Shown piece by piece: positions 11,370-22,015 of a DNA stretch of 64,000 bases. The stretch is taken from the NCBI RefSeq assembly GCF_050624435.1, contig NC_134541.1, positions 12,206,995-12,270,994 on the forward strand, read 5' to 3'. The notes under the pieces are model-generated. The model did not search any database. It was not told where the DNA came from and saw nothing but the letters and a program-made list of their open reading frames with translations. Position 1 is the first letter of the stretch, and every line of letters begins with the position of its first letter. The position numbers were made by a program, and so were the translations under genes. The DNA comes from Tenrec ecaudatus (Eukaryota; Chordata; Mammalia; Afrosoricida; Tenrecidae).

Positions 11370-11790
11370 TCTGAGACGAGAATAAGGAATCACAATGAAA
11401 GGTCCAGAATAAAACGGTAATAAAATAAACAGGGGACAAAATTCACAATCATAGGAGACCTGGCTCACTGGTCTGCTAGAAGCAGGTAGAATCCTTGAGG
11501 CTGTGGCCCTGAGCTGAACCCACCTCTGGAAATCAAGTTCCTCCCTAAGGATAGGCAGGTCTCTAACAACCTGGAGACCAGGTGCTCCTACAATCAACCA
11601 GCCACTTGAGATCAAGGAGCAGCATTTGCCCAAGGACAATTTTGGGAGCACAGGCAGGAAGGGATAGGGAGTAGCAGTAAAACGCGGAGGATGTACTTTT
11701 ACAATGCAGTCAGTGTCGTGAAACAACGTGTGTATGAATGGTTGAAGGGAAAATCAACTCGCTCAGTAAACTTCCATCCCAATCAGATGG
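11370..11790 (+). mobile_element. old L1 3' UTR, distal part
   Basis: CACTGGTCTGCTAGAAGCAG, CTGTGGCCCTGAGCTGAACC, and CTCGCTCAGTAAACTTCCAT near the end. Collinear with 14640-15245. Confidence 0.55.
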
Positions 11791-12452
11791 AAGCTTAGCA
11801 AGGAACGTCCTTAACTAGGAACAAAAGCTACAGAGACGCGTAGGACATTCAGACTCTGATGACAAAAACGAGAAAACTCTATTCAAGAAGATCAAGGAAG
11901 AAACAAATGTGAGGATGTAAAAGATCAGATCTCTAAAAATATTTTGAATTCAGAACCCGACATGAAAGGACACGCTCTCCTTCTCCCGGTCAATGGATCG
12001 GCTACAGAAAGGAGCCTTACAGGCCACAAGGGAAGTTCCCAGGAGAGAAGAAGGCAGGGGGATGCTCTTCCATCCCAAGGCAGTACAACTAGAAAGGACA
12101 TTTAAAAAGGAAAGCTCCTTTGAAAACAGACTTTCGAAAACACCTTGGGGGAAAGAGGAAGCACAGAGTAAAAGGGCACAACACGTAGGAATGAGCAAGA
12201 TGAACACACAAGGCCGCAGAGCTGGTGGAGGGCACATAAAACTGCCCCTTGAAGACAATTTACATCCTGAACTATTTCTGAGTGAAGAAGGCGAGTATAA
12301 ATAAAATCAGCAAAGTACAGACGTTAGAAAGACGCCATAAATAAGGCAAAGGAAAGGGGGGAGTGAGTATATATACATTCATATATATATATATATATAA
12401 AGTTATGTATGGGGACACTAAGTCCACTGGTATAACTTGGTTCACAATGATG
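11791..12452. other. no gene recognised; short (AT)n near 12380-12402
   Basis: A-rich sequence that may be degraded LINE. One 103-codon ORF (11993-12304) has low complexity and no homology I recognise. Confidence 0.35.
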
Positions 12453-12460
12453 TTCTAGAC

Positions 12461-12654
12461 CAGTGGTTCTCAACCTTCCGAATGTCACAACCCTTTCATA
12501 CAGTTCCTCATGTTGTGGTGATCCCCCCAACCATGAAACTATTTTCATTGCTACTTCATCTCTGTCATTTTGCTACTGTGATGAATCAGGCGACCCCTGT
12601 GAAAGGGTCATTTGACCCCCAAAGGGGTCAGGACCCACAGGTTGAGAACCACTG
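12461..12654 (-). mobile_element. SPIN-type hAT non-autonomous element, copy 1
   Basis: A 194-bp element with terminal inverted repeats CAGTGGTTCTCAAC...GTTGAGAACCACTG. The internal order is reversed relative to the usual SPIN/URR1 consensus (GTGGGTCGCGACCCCTTTGGGG lies at the right end). The 8-bp flanks TTCTAGAC (12453-12460) and TTCTATCC (12655-12662) match at 6 of 8 and fit the hAT target preference nTCTAGAn. Confidence 0.85.
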
Positions 12655-12686
12655 TTCTATCCCCTAATTTGGTGGACTACAGGAGT

Positions 12687-12841
12687 CTTTTTTTTTTAAT
12701 TATTTTATTGGAGGCTCATATAATTCTTTTTTTTTAATTAAAGGATTATTTTATTTGGGGCTTTTGCAGCTCTTACAACAATCCATACACCAATTGTATC
12801 AAGCATATTTGTACAGATGTTGCCATCATTATTTTCTAAAC
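12687..12841 (-). mobile_element. two stacked short L1 3' ends
   Basis: Two successive poly(T)-then-ATTTTATT starts (about 12690 and 12728). Only the second has a following ACAACAATCCATACACCAAT segment. Confidence 0.6.
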
Positions 12842-14640
12842 CTTTACTTTTTTATAAATCATTTTATTGGTGCTCATACAACTCTTATCACAATCCATAC
12901 ATACATCAATTGTATAAATCACATTTGTACATTCATTGCCCTCATCATTCTCAAAACATTTGCTTTCCATTTAAGGCCCTGGCATCAGCTCCTCATTTTT
13001 TCCCTCTCCATCCCTACTCCCCACTCCCTCATGAACCCTTGATAATTTATAAGTTATTATTTTGTCATATCTTACACTGTCTGAAGTCTCCCTTTGCCCA
13101 CTTTTCTGTTGTCTGTCTCCCAGGGAGGAGATGATATGTAGAACCTTGTAATTGGTTATCCCTTTCCACCTCACCCTCCCAGTATCACCACTCTCACCAC
13201 TGGTCCTGAAGGGATCATCCATCTTGGATTCCCTGTGTTTCCAGTCCCTATCTGAATCATTGTACATCCTCTGGTCTAGCCAGATTTGTAAGGTAGAAAT
13301 GGGATCATGATAGTGGGAGGGAGGAAGCATTTAGGAACTAGAGGAAAGTTGTATGTTTCATCGTTGTTTGACTGCACCCTGACTGGCTTGTCTCCTCCCC
13401 ACAACCCTTCTGTAAGGGGATGTCCAGTTGCCTACAGATGGGCTTTGGGTCTCCACGCCCCACTCCCCCTTATTCACAATGATATGATTTTTGGTTCTTT
13501 GATGCCTGATAACCAATCCCTTTGGCACCTCAGGATCACACAGGCTGGTGTGCTTCTTTCATGTGGGCTTTGTTGCGTCTGAGCTAGATGGCTGCTTGTT
13601 TATCTTCAAGCCTTTTTTTCTTTTGAGAGCTGTGCTCCATCAGCTTTCTTCACCACATTTGCTTATGCACCTGCTTTGTCTTCAGCGATTATGTTGGGAA
13701 GGTGAGCATCATGGAATGCCAGTTTAATAGAGCAAAGTATTCTTGCCTTGAGGGAGTACTTGAGTGGAGGCCCAATGTCCATCTGCTGCTACCTTAAATA
13801 CTAAACCTATAAATATATGCACATAGATCTATTTCCCATCCTCATATATAAATATATTTACATATGTACATGCCTGTATTTAGACCTCTATAAATGCCCT
13901 TTGCCTCCTAGCTCTTTCCTCTATTTCCGTTTACTTTCCTCTTGTCCCACTATCATGCTCAGCCTTCATTTGGGTTTCAGTAATTCCTCTTGGTTACAGT
14001 ACCTTTGGTCATGCCCTACCCTGTCTCCTACAATCTCCTCACCACCAATTTGGTTCACTTGTTGTTCCCTTGTCCCTGGGTTTGTTAACACCACTTCCTT
14101 TCCCCCCACCTCCATCACTCCCATGTCCCCCGAAATTGTCGGTCCCATTGTTTTCTTCTCCAGATTGCTCATCCAGCCTATTTTATTACAGACCTGCAGA
14201 GATAATAACATGCATAAAAACAAGACAGAGAAAAACCAAGCAACAAACTAAAACAGCAACAAAAAGCCAATGACAAAAAAACACACCACCAAAAGAGAAA
14301 AGCTTGTAGTTAGTTCAAGGACTGTTTATTGGCCTTTAGGAGTGTTTTCCAGTTGAGTCTGATGAGGCGCCAAGCTCTGGCCCCAAAGACTATTTTTGGT
14401 ATTCCCTGGGGACTTCATTACTCTGTTCCCCTTGCTGTTCTGTTGCACCCCCTTAGTGTTTTGCCTTGGTGTGGTGGCAATTCCCACACTGTGTCTCCAG
14501 TGTTGCCCCTGTAGAGCTATGGGTCAGTGAGGGATGTTGTGTCTCACCCTGGGGCCGGCCATATGGTCTTCTCTGTGGATTGGCTGCCCTGAGCGGGGAT
14601 ATCGTCCTCAAGGCTTGGTGGGACCACTGGAGTCTCAAGC
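12842..14640 (-). mobile_element. L1 3' UTR, younger family (copy B), long antisense copy
   Basis: Starts with the antisense tail AAATCATTTTATTGGTGCTC. It passes the C-rich complement of the polypurine tract, GTGCTTCTTTCATGTGGGCT, TGGAATGCCAGTTTAATAGA and the A-rich stretch near 14220-14290, reaching GGCCATATGGTCTTCTCTGT. Collinear with the copy at 57470 in reverse. Confidence 0.7.
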
Positions 14641-15245
14641 GCTTGTGAACAGCCATCTAACGTGCAGTTATTGGTGTCCCTATGTCCAGGGAACCATGAA
14701 AAAAATCCAAGACCCACAGTAACAATTAGTCCAGTTGACTGATAGACCAAATACTCATCCGTCTGCATGGCCCTGACACCAGAAGAACTAGGTGGTGCTG
14801 GGCGACCACTACCAACTGCTCTGAAAGGGATCACAGCAGCAAACCTTGGGTCGCCTGGGAGAGAAATAGGGAACAAAAGCCAAAGTCTTGTTGAAGTCTG
14901 GGATTAGTAGTCAGCTGGAAATTGGCAGAAGCCGTGAGTCACCCTTCAGGTTTGGAAGTGAACTCAGCCCATGACTCTATTTTCATCCAAACAATAGACA
15001 AGTTTAAAAAAGGAAACAATTACCCAAGGGAAGTGTACACGCCTTAAAGAATCAACCATTTGAAATCTTGGGCAGCTGTCACTGCAGGACAAAGGCCTGG
15101 AAACCGGAAGCACAGGGAGGAAGTGAGATAAGTGATGTTACACGGTGGGGATTGCAAATCAATGGTGTGAAGCAAAAGGTGTATGAGTTCTTGAATGGAA
15201 AACTGATGTGCTCTGTGAACCTTCACCTAACTGATAATTAACAAA
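14641..15245 (+). mobile_element. old L1 3' UTR
   Basis: GTGAACAGCCATCTAACGTG, TTAGTCCAGTTGACTGATAG, CTACCAACTGCTCTGAAAGG, and CTCTGTGAACCTTCACCTAA at the end. Lies back to back with the antisense younger copy. Confidence 0.6.
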
Positions 15246-15720
15246 AGAGAGAGAACAAAACTCAGATATTTAGATAGACAACAAGGGAAGAGCAGAAAGA
15301 ATAAATCTAAAAGTTAGCTGACCTCATCAAAGACGGGAGAAGGTTCAAGTACATTATGAACTGAGTAGGAAAACAACGACAGAAAGAACACGAGGACAAA
15401 AACCCCAGGAGACAGTTTTGCTTCCATGTGCCTATCCTGAATAGAAAGGACAATTAACTGGGAAAATGTAATTTGGAAAGAAAGACTCGAAGCAGACTGG
15501 TTTCCACAGGGAGAAATAAAAAGCACCAGGTACAGGTGGCTTTACAAGGGAATCCTACAAAATCTTGAAAGGATAGATAATCACATCAGACTTTGAACTG
15601 TTTGAAGTGATAGCAAAATTAAAACTTCTCAATCATTGCTGAAAGTAAACAGAACGCTCATACAAAGTCAGACCAAAGTTATACACAAAAGAAAATGAGA
15701 TCTTTTTATGAATTTTGGTA
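15246..15720 (+). mobile_element. possible L1 ORF2 remnant
   Basis: A-rich sequence reminiscent of L1 ORF2 (TTTACAAGGGAATCCTACAA ... CTTCTCAATCATTGCTGAAA). No open frame remains. Weak call. Confidence 0.35.
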
Positions 15721-16354
15721 GCTCCTTGGGGAAAAAAAAGACCCAGCCTCACACCTACCTTAGGCTATACAGGTTAACTTCCTTCCACATTTGTGGGAAA
15801 TAGGCACGTATGGGATTTAGGCATTGTGGTAACAGCATGTAATATACATGCAGTCCCTGTACCTTCCCTAGTTAAATCCCTGGGAAGCCTATTATAGGAA
15901 CACCTCATGGGAGAGCCCCAGAGCCAGAGTGCTGTGTCCAAAGGATTCAGGAGAGCAGCCTGGCTGGGTGTGTGGCTAGGCTGCGTGGGAGTGGCACCAA
16001 CAACCAGATGGGGACTTCACCTACTTCTGGGAGGAGGAGGGGAGGGAAGCCTGCAGAGGTGACCCAGAGCTGTTTGTTGGTGCCTGGGTGCTGGAAGGCT
16101 AGCTGGCCTGGTGGCGGTGGCTGCCACTGCCCTGTTGGTGAAGCTACTTCCTGTTCACCCATGGTCACCACCAGAGCTAGAGGCGCAGGCCAGCAGGAGC
16201 AGAGCAGGGGCAGGTCTGCCCAGTGCTGGGAGGGCATGGCTGCATGGCCAGTGGTTGAGTTAAGGGCAGAGGAGGAGCCAGAGGAGAGGCAGCCTGGACT
16301 TGGTTCACTGCTGCCTGTTCAGTCTGGGGACTTGGGGCCTTCAGAACCAGTGTT
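15721..16354. other. no gene recognised
   Basis: A GC-richer segment (15960-16340) gives ORFs on both strands, the longest 197 codons and running into the RTE fragment. None has motifs of a known protein. Confidence 0.35.
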
Positions 16355-16775
16355 GCTAGCAACCCCGTGTGCAACAGAACGCACTGCCCGCTCCTGTGCA
16401 ACAATCACACTTGTTACGTGCGGGTCCACGGTTGAAGTCACTGTGTCAATCGATCCATTTTGTGAAGGGTCTCCCTCGTTCTGGCTGACCCTCCACCTGA
16501 CGAAGCACGATGTCCTCTCCAGGGACTGCTCCCTCCTGGCCACGTGTTCAAAGTACCTGCGATGAAGTGTCACCACCCTCACTTCCAAGGATCATTCTGG
16601 CTCCACTGCAAAGACGGGTTGGTTCCTTCTCTGGCAGTCTCTCCATCCATGCCCGAGCTGATGTCCCGTGCACCCGTTCTTCTGGGGTCTGCCCGACTCT
16701 CCTGCAGCTTGCACATGCTGGGAGAGCCCCGTGGTCGGCTCAGGTGCCCTTTAGGTCTCAAGGTGACATCTTGTT
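16355..16775 (-). mobile_element. RTE (BovB-like) LINE 3' ORF fragment
   Basis: Antisense matches to the RTE C-terminal coding region in order: CAACAGAACGCACTGCCCGC, CACTGTGTCAATCGATCCAT, CACGATGTCCTCTCCAGGGA, GTGTTCAAAGTACCTGCG, CAAGGTGACATCTTG. The frame is interrupted. Confidence 0.7.
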
Positions 16776-16804
16776 AAAATCATTAGGAGAGGATAACAGA
16801 AGGA

Positions 16805-17165
16805 GGAGGTGCCCTGGTGGTAAAGTGAGTCAACCTTTGGGCTGCTAACAAGAAGGCTGGTGGTTCAAACCCATCAGCTGCTCTGAGGGAGAAAAAAGAG
16901 GCTGTCAGGTTCTATAAAGACCTATGGCAGCGGTTCTCAACCTGTGGGTTGTGACCCCTTTGGGGGTCGAACGATGCTTTCACAGGGGTCACCTGGTTCA
17001 TCACAGTAGTAAAATGACAGTGATGAAGTAGCAACGAAAATAATGTTATGGTTGAGGGGTCACCACCACATGAGGAACAGTATGAAAGGGTCGTGGCCTG
17101 AGGAAGGTTGAGAACCGCTGACCTACAGTCTCTGCAGTTCTCGGTCCTCGAGGGCCACTCCTTGA
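16805..17165 (+). repeat. AfroSINE split by SPIN copy 2
   Basis: GGTGCCCTGGTGGTAAAGTG, GGCTGGTGGTTCAAACCCAT, then SPIN at 16928-17120, then CTACAGTCTCTGCAGTTCTC. Confidence 0.8.
16928..17120 (+). mobile_element. SPIN-type hAT element, copy 2, nested in an AfroSINE
   Basis: A 193-bp element, CAGCGGTTCTCAACC...GGTTGAGAACCGCTG. The 8-bp flanks ACCTATGG (16920-16927) and ACCTACAG (17121-17128) match at 6 of 8. Removing the element plus one flank restores a normal AfroSINE body (AAAGACCTACAGTCTC), so SPIN inserted after that SINE. Confidence 0.87.
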
Positions 17166-17640
17166 TGGGATAAAAGGAAAGGCGCTTTCCCTCAAAGGGA
17201 AACAGGAAACGGACAACCTGGTGGCGTCACAGATGTCTGTGGTCCGATGTTGCCAGAACAGATGTTAAGCCACATATACTTGTACTACAAGTAAACCAGA
17301 GGTCAACATGTTAATCAAATGAAGACATAACTGTATACAAGTAAAATAATAATTCTTATCTTAAAACCTCAGCGTATGAAAGCTCCTATTATGGCAAAAA
17401 TCAAAGGCGGCATTTTACTATCAAAGGTAAAAGCTACTGCGTGGCAGACAACACTCTGAGCATATTTGAAAACAAAGTAATGATATAAAAGCATGAGCTG
17501 TGGTGGGAATGACATGGTAGTTACATGGGTGTATTTTACTTGTCAGAATTCAATGAATTGTACTTCCAAATTAGATGAATATTATCCATGCACATTATGC
17601 TTCAACAATGATTTGTTTTTTATTCACAAACAATCTAAAA
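17166..17640. other. no gene recognised
   Basis: AT-rich, no repeat family identified and no meaningful ORF. Confidence 0.35.
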
Positions 17641-17822
17641 CTTATCAAGGGTTCATGGGGGAGGGAGGGGAAGAAATGGGGAGCTGATATCAGGGGCTCC
17701 AGTGGGAAGAAGAGAATGCTTTGAAAAGGATGATGGCGGCATACATGTAGATGTGCTTGACACACTGGAGGACTGTCTGGATTGTGATAAGAGATGTAAG
17801 AGCTCCCAATAAAAGTATATAT
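17641..17822 (+). mobile_element. 5'-truncated L1 3' end
   Basis: ATCAAGGGTTCATGGGGGAG, GGATGATGGCGGCATACATG, and GAGCTCCCAATAAAAGTATA at the tail. Confidence 0.75.
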
Positions 17823-17844
17823 GACAAGCTGGGGGAAACTGTCG

Positions 17845-18480
17845 ACTCATAGTCAAAAGGCTAACCCCTGCCTGTTCCAAAGAGCGGCTAGGAATCGGTA
17901 AGGAAGCATCAACTCAGGGAAGTATACAAAGCTTACAAAGTGGCATTTATTCAAATGACTCACCATCATACAGGTTCTTGAATCGCCAGATTGGGGGAGC
18001 TTTATAGGCGCGCTAAGGCTCTGGGCAAAGCTTGTTGAATCAAAAGGAGAGCAGGCCATCAGTGTTACACAGAGGAGATTTTCACACACGCCCACTCCCC
18101 CCCCCCACCCCACCCCACCCCCAATGACTGGATAGACTGTTGGATTGGGTGTCTGAGACTAGGGCATGTTAGGTCCGAGCTTCTGGCCAGTAAGGGGTGG
18201 TATACCTAGGTGGGCGTTACACCTGGATTGGCCCATCTAAGCCAGGTGAATTTGATTCAGCCAATAGAGTAGACCAGTATCCACCACGCCTCCCAGTGGG
18301 GGTCCCTGAAAAGCCAGAACTTTTGCTGTCTGGCTCTCTCCCAGCAGCTGCTACACAATGCAGCCGGGCTGTGGTCCCACAACTGTTGCACAGACTGTCT
18401 GGCTTGTGTACCATGTACTGTAAAACCTGAAACTGCTTCTAACTTTCATACAACTCACTTGGATCACAAAGCAGGTTTCA
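17845..18480 (-). repeat. possible LTR-type repeat, antisense
   Basis: The arrangement is like the solo LTR at 9951: TGGCATTTATTCAAATGACT (a minus-strand AATAAA), a C-rich tract at 18095-18122, then a (GA)n array. Ends and target duplication were not resolved. Confidence 0.3.
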
Positions 18481-18540
18481 GAGACAGGGAGAGAGGGAGA
18501 GGGAGAGGGAAAGGGAGAGAGAGAGAGAGAGAGAGAGAGA
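18481..18540. repeat. (GA)n microsatellite with GGGAGA units
   Basis: 60 bp of purine-only repeat, pure GA over the last 24 bp. Confidence 0.95.
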
Positions 18541-18635
18541 CCACAGAAGTCCAGCCAGTAGAAGAAGACCCACCAAAGCCAGCCTAGCTGAATATCATGC
18601 TTGGCTCTATATTCTGCCACGACTTAGACTCGCTA

Positions 18636-18865
18636 ATGACCCTGCTGGCACAGTGGTTAAGCGTTGGACTGCTAACAGCAAGGTTGGCATTTCAAAACCA
18701 CCAACTGCTTCTTGGGAGAAAGACAGGGCTTAAGTCTTAAGAGCTGATCTCAAAAACCCAGAGGGGCAGTTCTACCCTGTCCGATGGTCACTCTGAGCAG
18801 GAATGGCCGCGGTGGCAGTAGGTTTGTTTTGCTGTGAGCCAGCGTTGACTCGGCAGCACACGACT
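18636..18865 (+). repeat. AfroSINE, complete
   Basis: GGCACAGTGGTTAAGCGTTG, GGACTGCTAACAGCAAGGTT, GGGGCAGTTCTACCCTGTCC, and a long tail GCCAGCGTTGACTCGGCAGC. Confidence 0.88.
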
Positions 18866-18899
18866 ACAACAGAGGGGCGCAGGAGTGAAATGGATGCCA

Positions 18900-19353
18900 G
18901 CAGCAAGAATGGCTAGAAACTAGAGGGCCACTGATGAGGAATTGGTTTAATCAACTGGCTCAGTATTATGGACCTTTAAAAATGAATGGAGGTGGAATGC
19001 AATGTAGTATCCCAGAACAGGAAAAAACAAACAAATCAATACTAGTGGCAACCTGGTGATATCCAAATAAAATGTAAAGTTCAGTCAATAATACATGTTA
19101 ATTTCTTGAGTTTTGACAAATAGACGTTGACCAGGTAGGACTTGCGCATTATTTTAAATGTATGGCAAAGGGGCAAAGCCAGCACAGCTTCCATAGACAG
19201 AGTAAAAAGGAATGGGGAGCACCTGCGTGCCAATGTGGAAGGGTTACCAAGATACAATGGGGAAAGCAAAGAGCAGGGCCGCTTCGGTTTATAGACAAGA
19301 AGGGGAAAATGAAGTGCATTTGTTGAGTTCTAGCTACATTTGATAAACTCTAT
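18900..19353 (+). other. possible old L1 3' ORF2 remnant, otherwise unassigned
   Basis: 18925-19080 resembles the conserved L1 end (GAATTGGTTTAATCAACTGG, TTTAAAAATGAATGGAGG). The rest is unassigned and has no gene. Confidence 0.35.
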
Positions 19354-19565
19354 GAGGAGCCCGGTGGGGTAGTGGTTACACATTGGGCTGCTAACTACAA
19401 GGTAGTCAGTCAGCAGTTCAAAGCCACTAGCTGCTTGTAGGGAGCGAGACCAGGCTTTCTACTCCCATAAAGAGTTACAGTCTCGGAAATCCACAAGAGC
19501 AGTTCTACCCTGCCTGACTGGGGCGCTATGAGTCTGCATAGACTGGATGTGACAGTGAGTGAGTG
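19354..19565 (+). repeat. AfroSINE, complete
   Basis: GAGGAGCCCGGTGGGGTAGT, GGCTGCTAACTACAAGGTAG, AGAGTTACAGTCTCGGAAAT, and GACAGTGAGTGAGTG. Confidence 0.88.
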
Positions 19566-19984
19566 CGTGTGAGTGACCAAATCTAGGAGGAGTAAAATAA
19601 GAAACGGATCACATGATTACCTCCTGGAAGGGAGGGCAGCTGGATCATTTAGGGGCCCAAATGGGAGAGAGTATTTGCACTGCATGTGCACTTAAAAGAC
19701 AAAACAAACGAACTACACATTTGTTGTTTGAGGCTCATGAATTTATGAACTGTTCAAATAACTACATAACTTTTTTAAAGTCACAATGAGAAAAGGAAAG
19801 ACATGTTTTATTAGCTCTTAAAATGTACTTTAAAGCTACCATAATCAAAACAGTTGGAAATCATTCCAAAGTAGACAAACAGATCAACCAACCACCAAAA
19901 TGACTCAGCCACAACAAACTCAAAAAGAACGTTTAAGAATGTAGTACATGAGCAATGATAGAGGTGACACTTCTAATCTGTGGG

Positions 19985-20175
19985 AAAGTGGGGCCTTGGC
20001 CTGCGTGTGCACGTGTGGGTTCTGAATCTCTTAATGAATGAGGTCTGTATCAATTCTCGTGCGGTGACCGAGGAGCTACACAGCAGAACATACGACCGTT
20101 CAACAGGTTTACACGTATAATTCTGCGACATTGGTGGCATTCTGTGAACTGTGCCACTTCTCTCATCCTTCTTGT
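19985..20175 (-). mobile_element. L1-like 3' end adjoining the U2 pseudogene
   Basis: On the minus strand: GCCACCAATGTCGCAGAATT, ATACGTGTAAACCTGTTGAA, CTGCTGTGTAGCTCCTCGGT. This order recalls an older afrotherian L1 tail. It lies downstream of the U2 pseudogene in the same orientation, about 75 bp away across a G-rich stretch. Confidence 0.4.
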
Positions 20176-20250
20176 CCACATTGTCCCCCCTCCATTGACA
20201 TCAACTGGCCGCCCCTTAAGTCCACCCCACCCCCACCCCCACCCCCAAGA

Positions 20251-20442
20251 GGGTGCACCCGTCCTGGAGGTACTGCAACACGAGGTCAATGCATGAGTGG
20301 ACGGAGCAAGCCAAGCTCCTGGTCCATCTTCTAGGTGCAAAAATACATTTAATATGTTGCCTTCCAATAGAGGACGGATCAGCTATTAAACTGATAAGAA
20401 TAGGCACTACATTTGATCTTAGCCAAAAGGCTGAGAAGTGGT
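20251..20442 (-). pseudogene. U2 snRNA pseudogene, near full length
   Basis: The minus strand follows U2 from nt 1 to about 188: TTCTCAGCCTTTTGGCTAAG, then TTCTTATCAGTTTAATA, GTCCTCTATT, GGAGCTTG...GCTCCGTCCACTC, and CAGTACCTCCAGGACGGGTG. Key functional bases are damaged. The branch-site-recognition GUAGUA reads GTAGTG, and the Sm site AUUUUUGG reads ATTTTTGC. No snRNA-type proximal element was noticed upstream. A G-rich stretch and an L1-like 3' end follow it. Confidence 0.88.
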
Positions 20443-21930
20443 TGCCCTTGTTTCTTATCTAATCTTTGAAGTTGTTGTTTTCAAATTGGTCTAGGCAGAC
20501 CTTCTGTTCTAGCTAAACTCTTGTTTGGTTTCAAGAAGACTTCATGTTTAAGGTTAAAGATTATCTCAAGGCAACAGTTTCAGGTCTTCATCCAGTCTCT
20601 GTGGTTCCCCAAGGTCAAGGTCCGGAGACTATCCCCACAAATTAGCAGTTCTGTTTTACATCTCTCCCCTTTGGACCAGGAGAAAAGTAGTGTCTTAGTC
20701 AGTAAATTATGTTGGGACAATTAAAGGAGCATTTTATCATGGGCAAGTACTTTTCAAATGGATTGGCTACTTAAAGGTCAAGACTATACTCTAAAAAGTA
20801 CAGTACAAGGAGAGAAATATAGCTAAGTATTCATGCACTTTTGAGGTGGGGAAAATGATTAAAGAAAAACAGGAAAACAGTATACTACAAAAAATCATAA
20901 ATTTCTATTGTAGAAGGCCACAAAAACATCAGAGAGAAAACGACACATTGAGGGGGGCGGAAGGAAGATCACCTACAGGCTGACAACATGACTGTGTAAG
21001 GCCCTTCCCTGTATTAAGAAAAGGTCAATATCTCATTTTAAAGGTGTGCAAAGGACACGTGTGCCAAGCAAATAAGAGACGAGGAAAAGCACACCTTAAC
21101 ACTAAAACACACACACACACCTTTTGAACGAATAAAGGTGTGCAAAGTGAAAGAACAATGAGAGTGTTTTTTCCCTACTATCAGAGGCTAAAAATAACAA
21201 GTCTGGTATTTTCACGAGAGAGAAGACACTCACACAGACACCTGGTAATTAGAATAATGTTTGAGGGAGGAAATTGGATATAGTCACAAACCATTCCCTT
21301 GTTTTCCGCATATACTTTTACCCAGTAGTTCCTCTTCCGGGAATTTACCCTGGGGAGGTTATTGGACAGAGAACCCAAAGATGTTTTTGACGAAGTTGTT
21401 TGCCACAGCAGGGTTTATGGAAATGATCAAACGGGGACACCTAATAATAGGGAGTTCATTTTCACAGACGACGGGTGACCTGTACAATGACAGCCCAGAA
21501 AGCCATTAGCAACAAGGCAGAGAAAGGACATTCCCAATACTCTAGATGGTTCTCTTTAAGGAAGAGATTACAGGACAATTTGTATCAACAACCTGATCTC
21601 CTTTTGGTTAAAGTACACATTCGGTCATTTATATTGATGGGTACATATGTGGAAAAACTTAAAAATGGTTTTCTCTGCATAGGTCATTTTGGTGGGGGGT
21701 CGTTTTGTGTTGCTCGAAAATGCCTCCTGAAATCATCTATTCTGCAGACTAAGTAACACTGATAGATACAAACGTGAGTCTTTGTTTCTTCGCAGGCATG
21801 TAGGGTGACATGTCTCTGAAGCTCTGAGCAAACCGGGAAGGGGGTATAGAAACAGGAAATTCTTTCTGCAGGTTTTACTGCTGTTGCCCATTGATGAGCA
21901 CAAGTACAAAGAAGTACTTCAGAGGTGGCA
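20443..21930. other. no gene recognised; one old L1 fragment near 21320-21450
   Basis: AT-rich. 21325-21460 carries GGGAATTTACCCTGGGGAGG and CCTAATAATAGGGAG, typical of old mammalian L1 ORF2 ends on the plus strand. A short CA repeat sits at 21105-21120. Confidence 0.4.
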
Positions 21931-22015
21931 AGGGGCTCCATGATCTAAGTGCTAGGTTGCTAGCCCAAAGCCCAGCAGTGTGAACCACCAACACCGGGTG
22001 GCAGAGAAGAGGAAA
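21930..22015 (+). repeat. AfroSINE 5' fragment
   Basis: AAGGGGCTCCATGATCTAAG, then CAGCAGTGTGAACCACCAAC. Confidence 0.55.

Noticed and set aside
15972-16565. A 197-codon ORF as a novel gene
   Set aside because: Its 3' half overlaps an antisense RTE fragment and the rest is low-complexity Gly/Arg/Pro without motifs.
18095-18122. C-rich tract as a telomere-like or i-motif element
   Set aside because: It is a short CCCCA-type simple repeat inside a probable LTR with no further support.
20251-20442. A functional U2 snRNA gene
   Set aside because: The branch-recognition and Sm-site bases are mutated and many positions diverge.
19974-20470. TCTAATCT on both sides of the U2/L1 segment as a target-site duplication
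   Set aside because: Only 8 bases match and the right copy lies over 10 bp away from the U2 5' end, so chance is likely.
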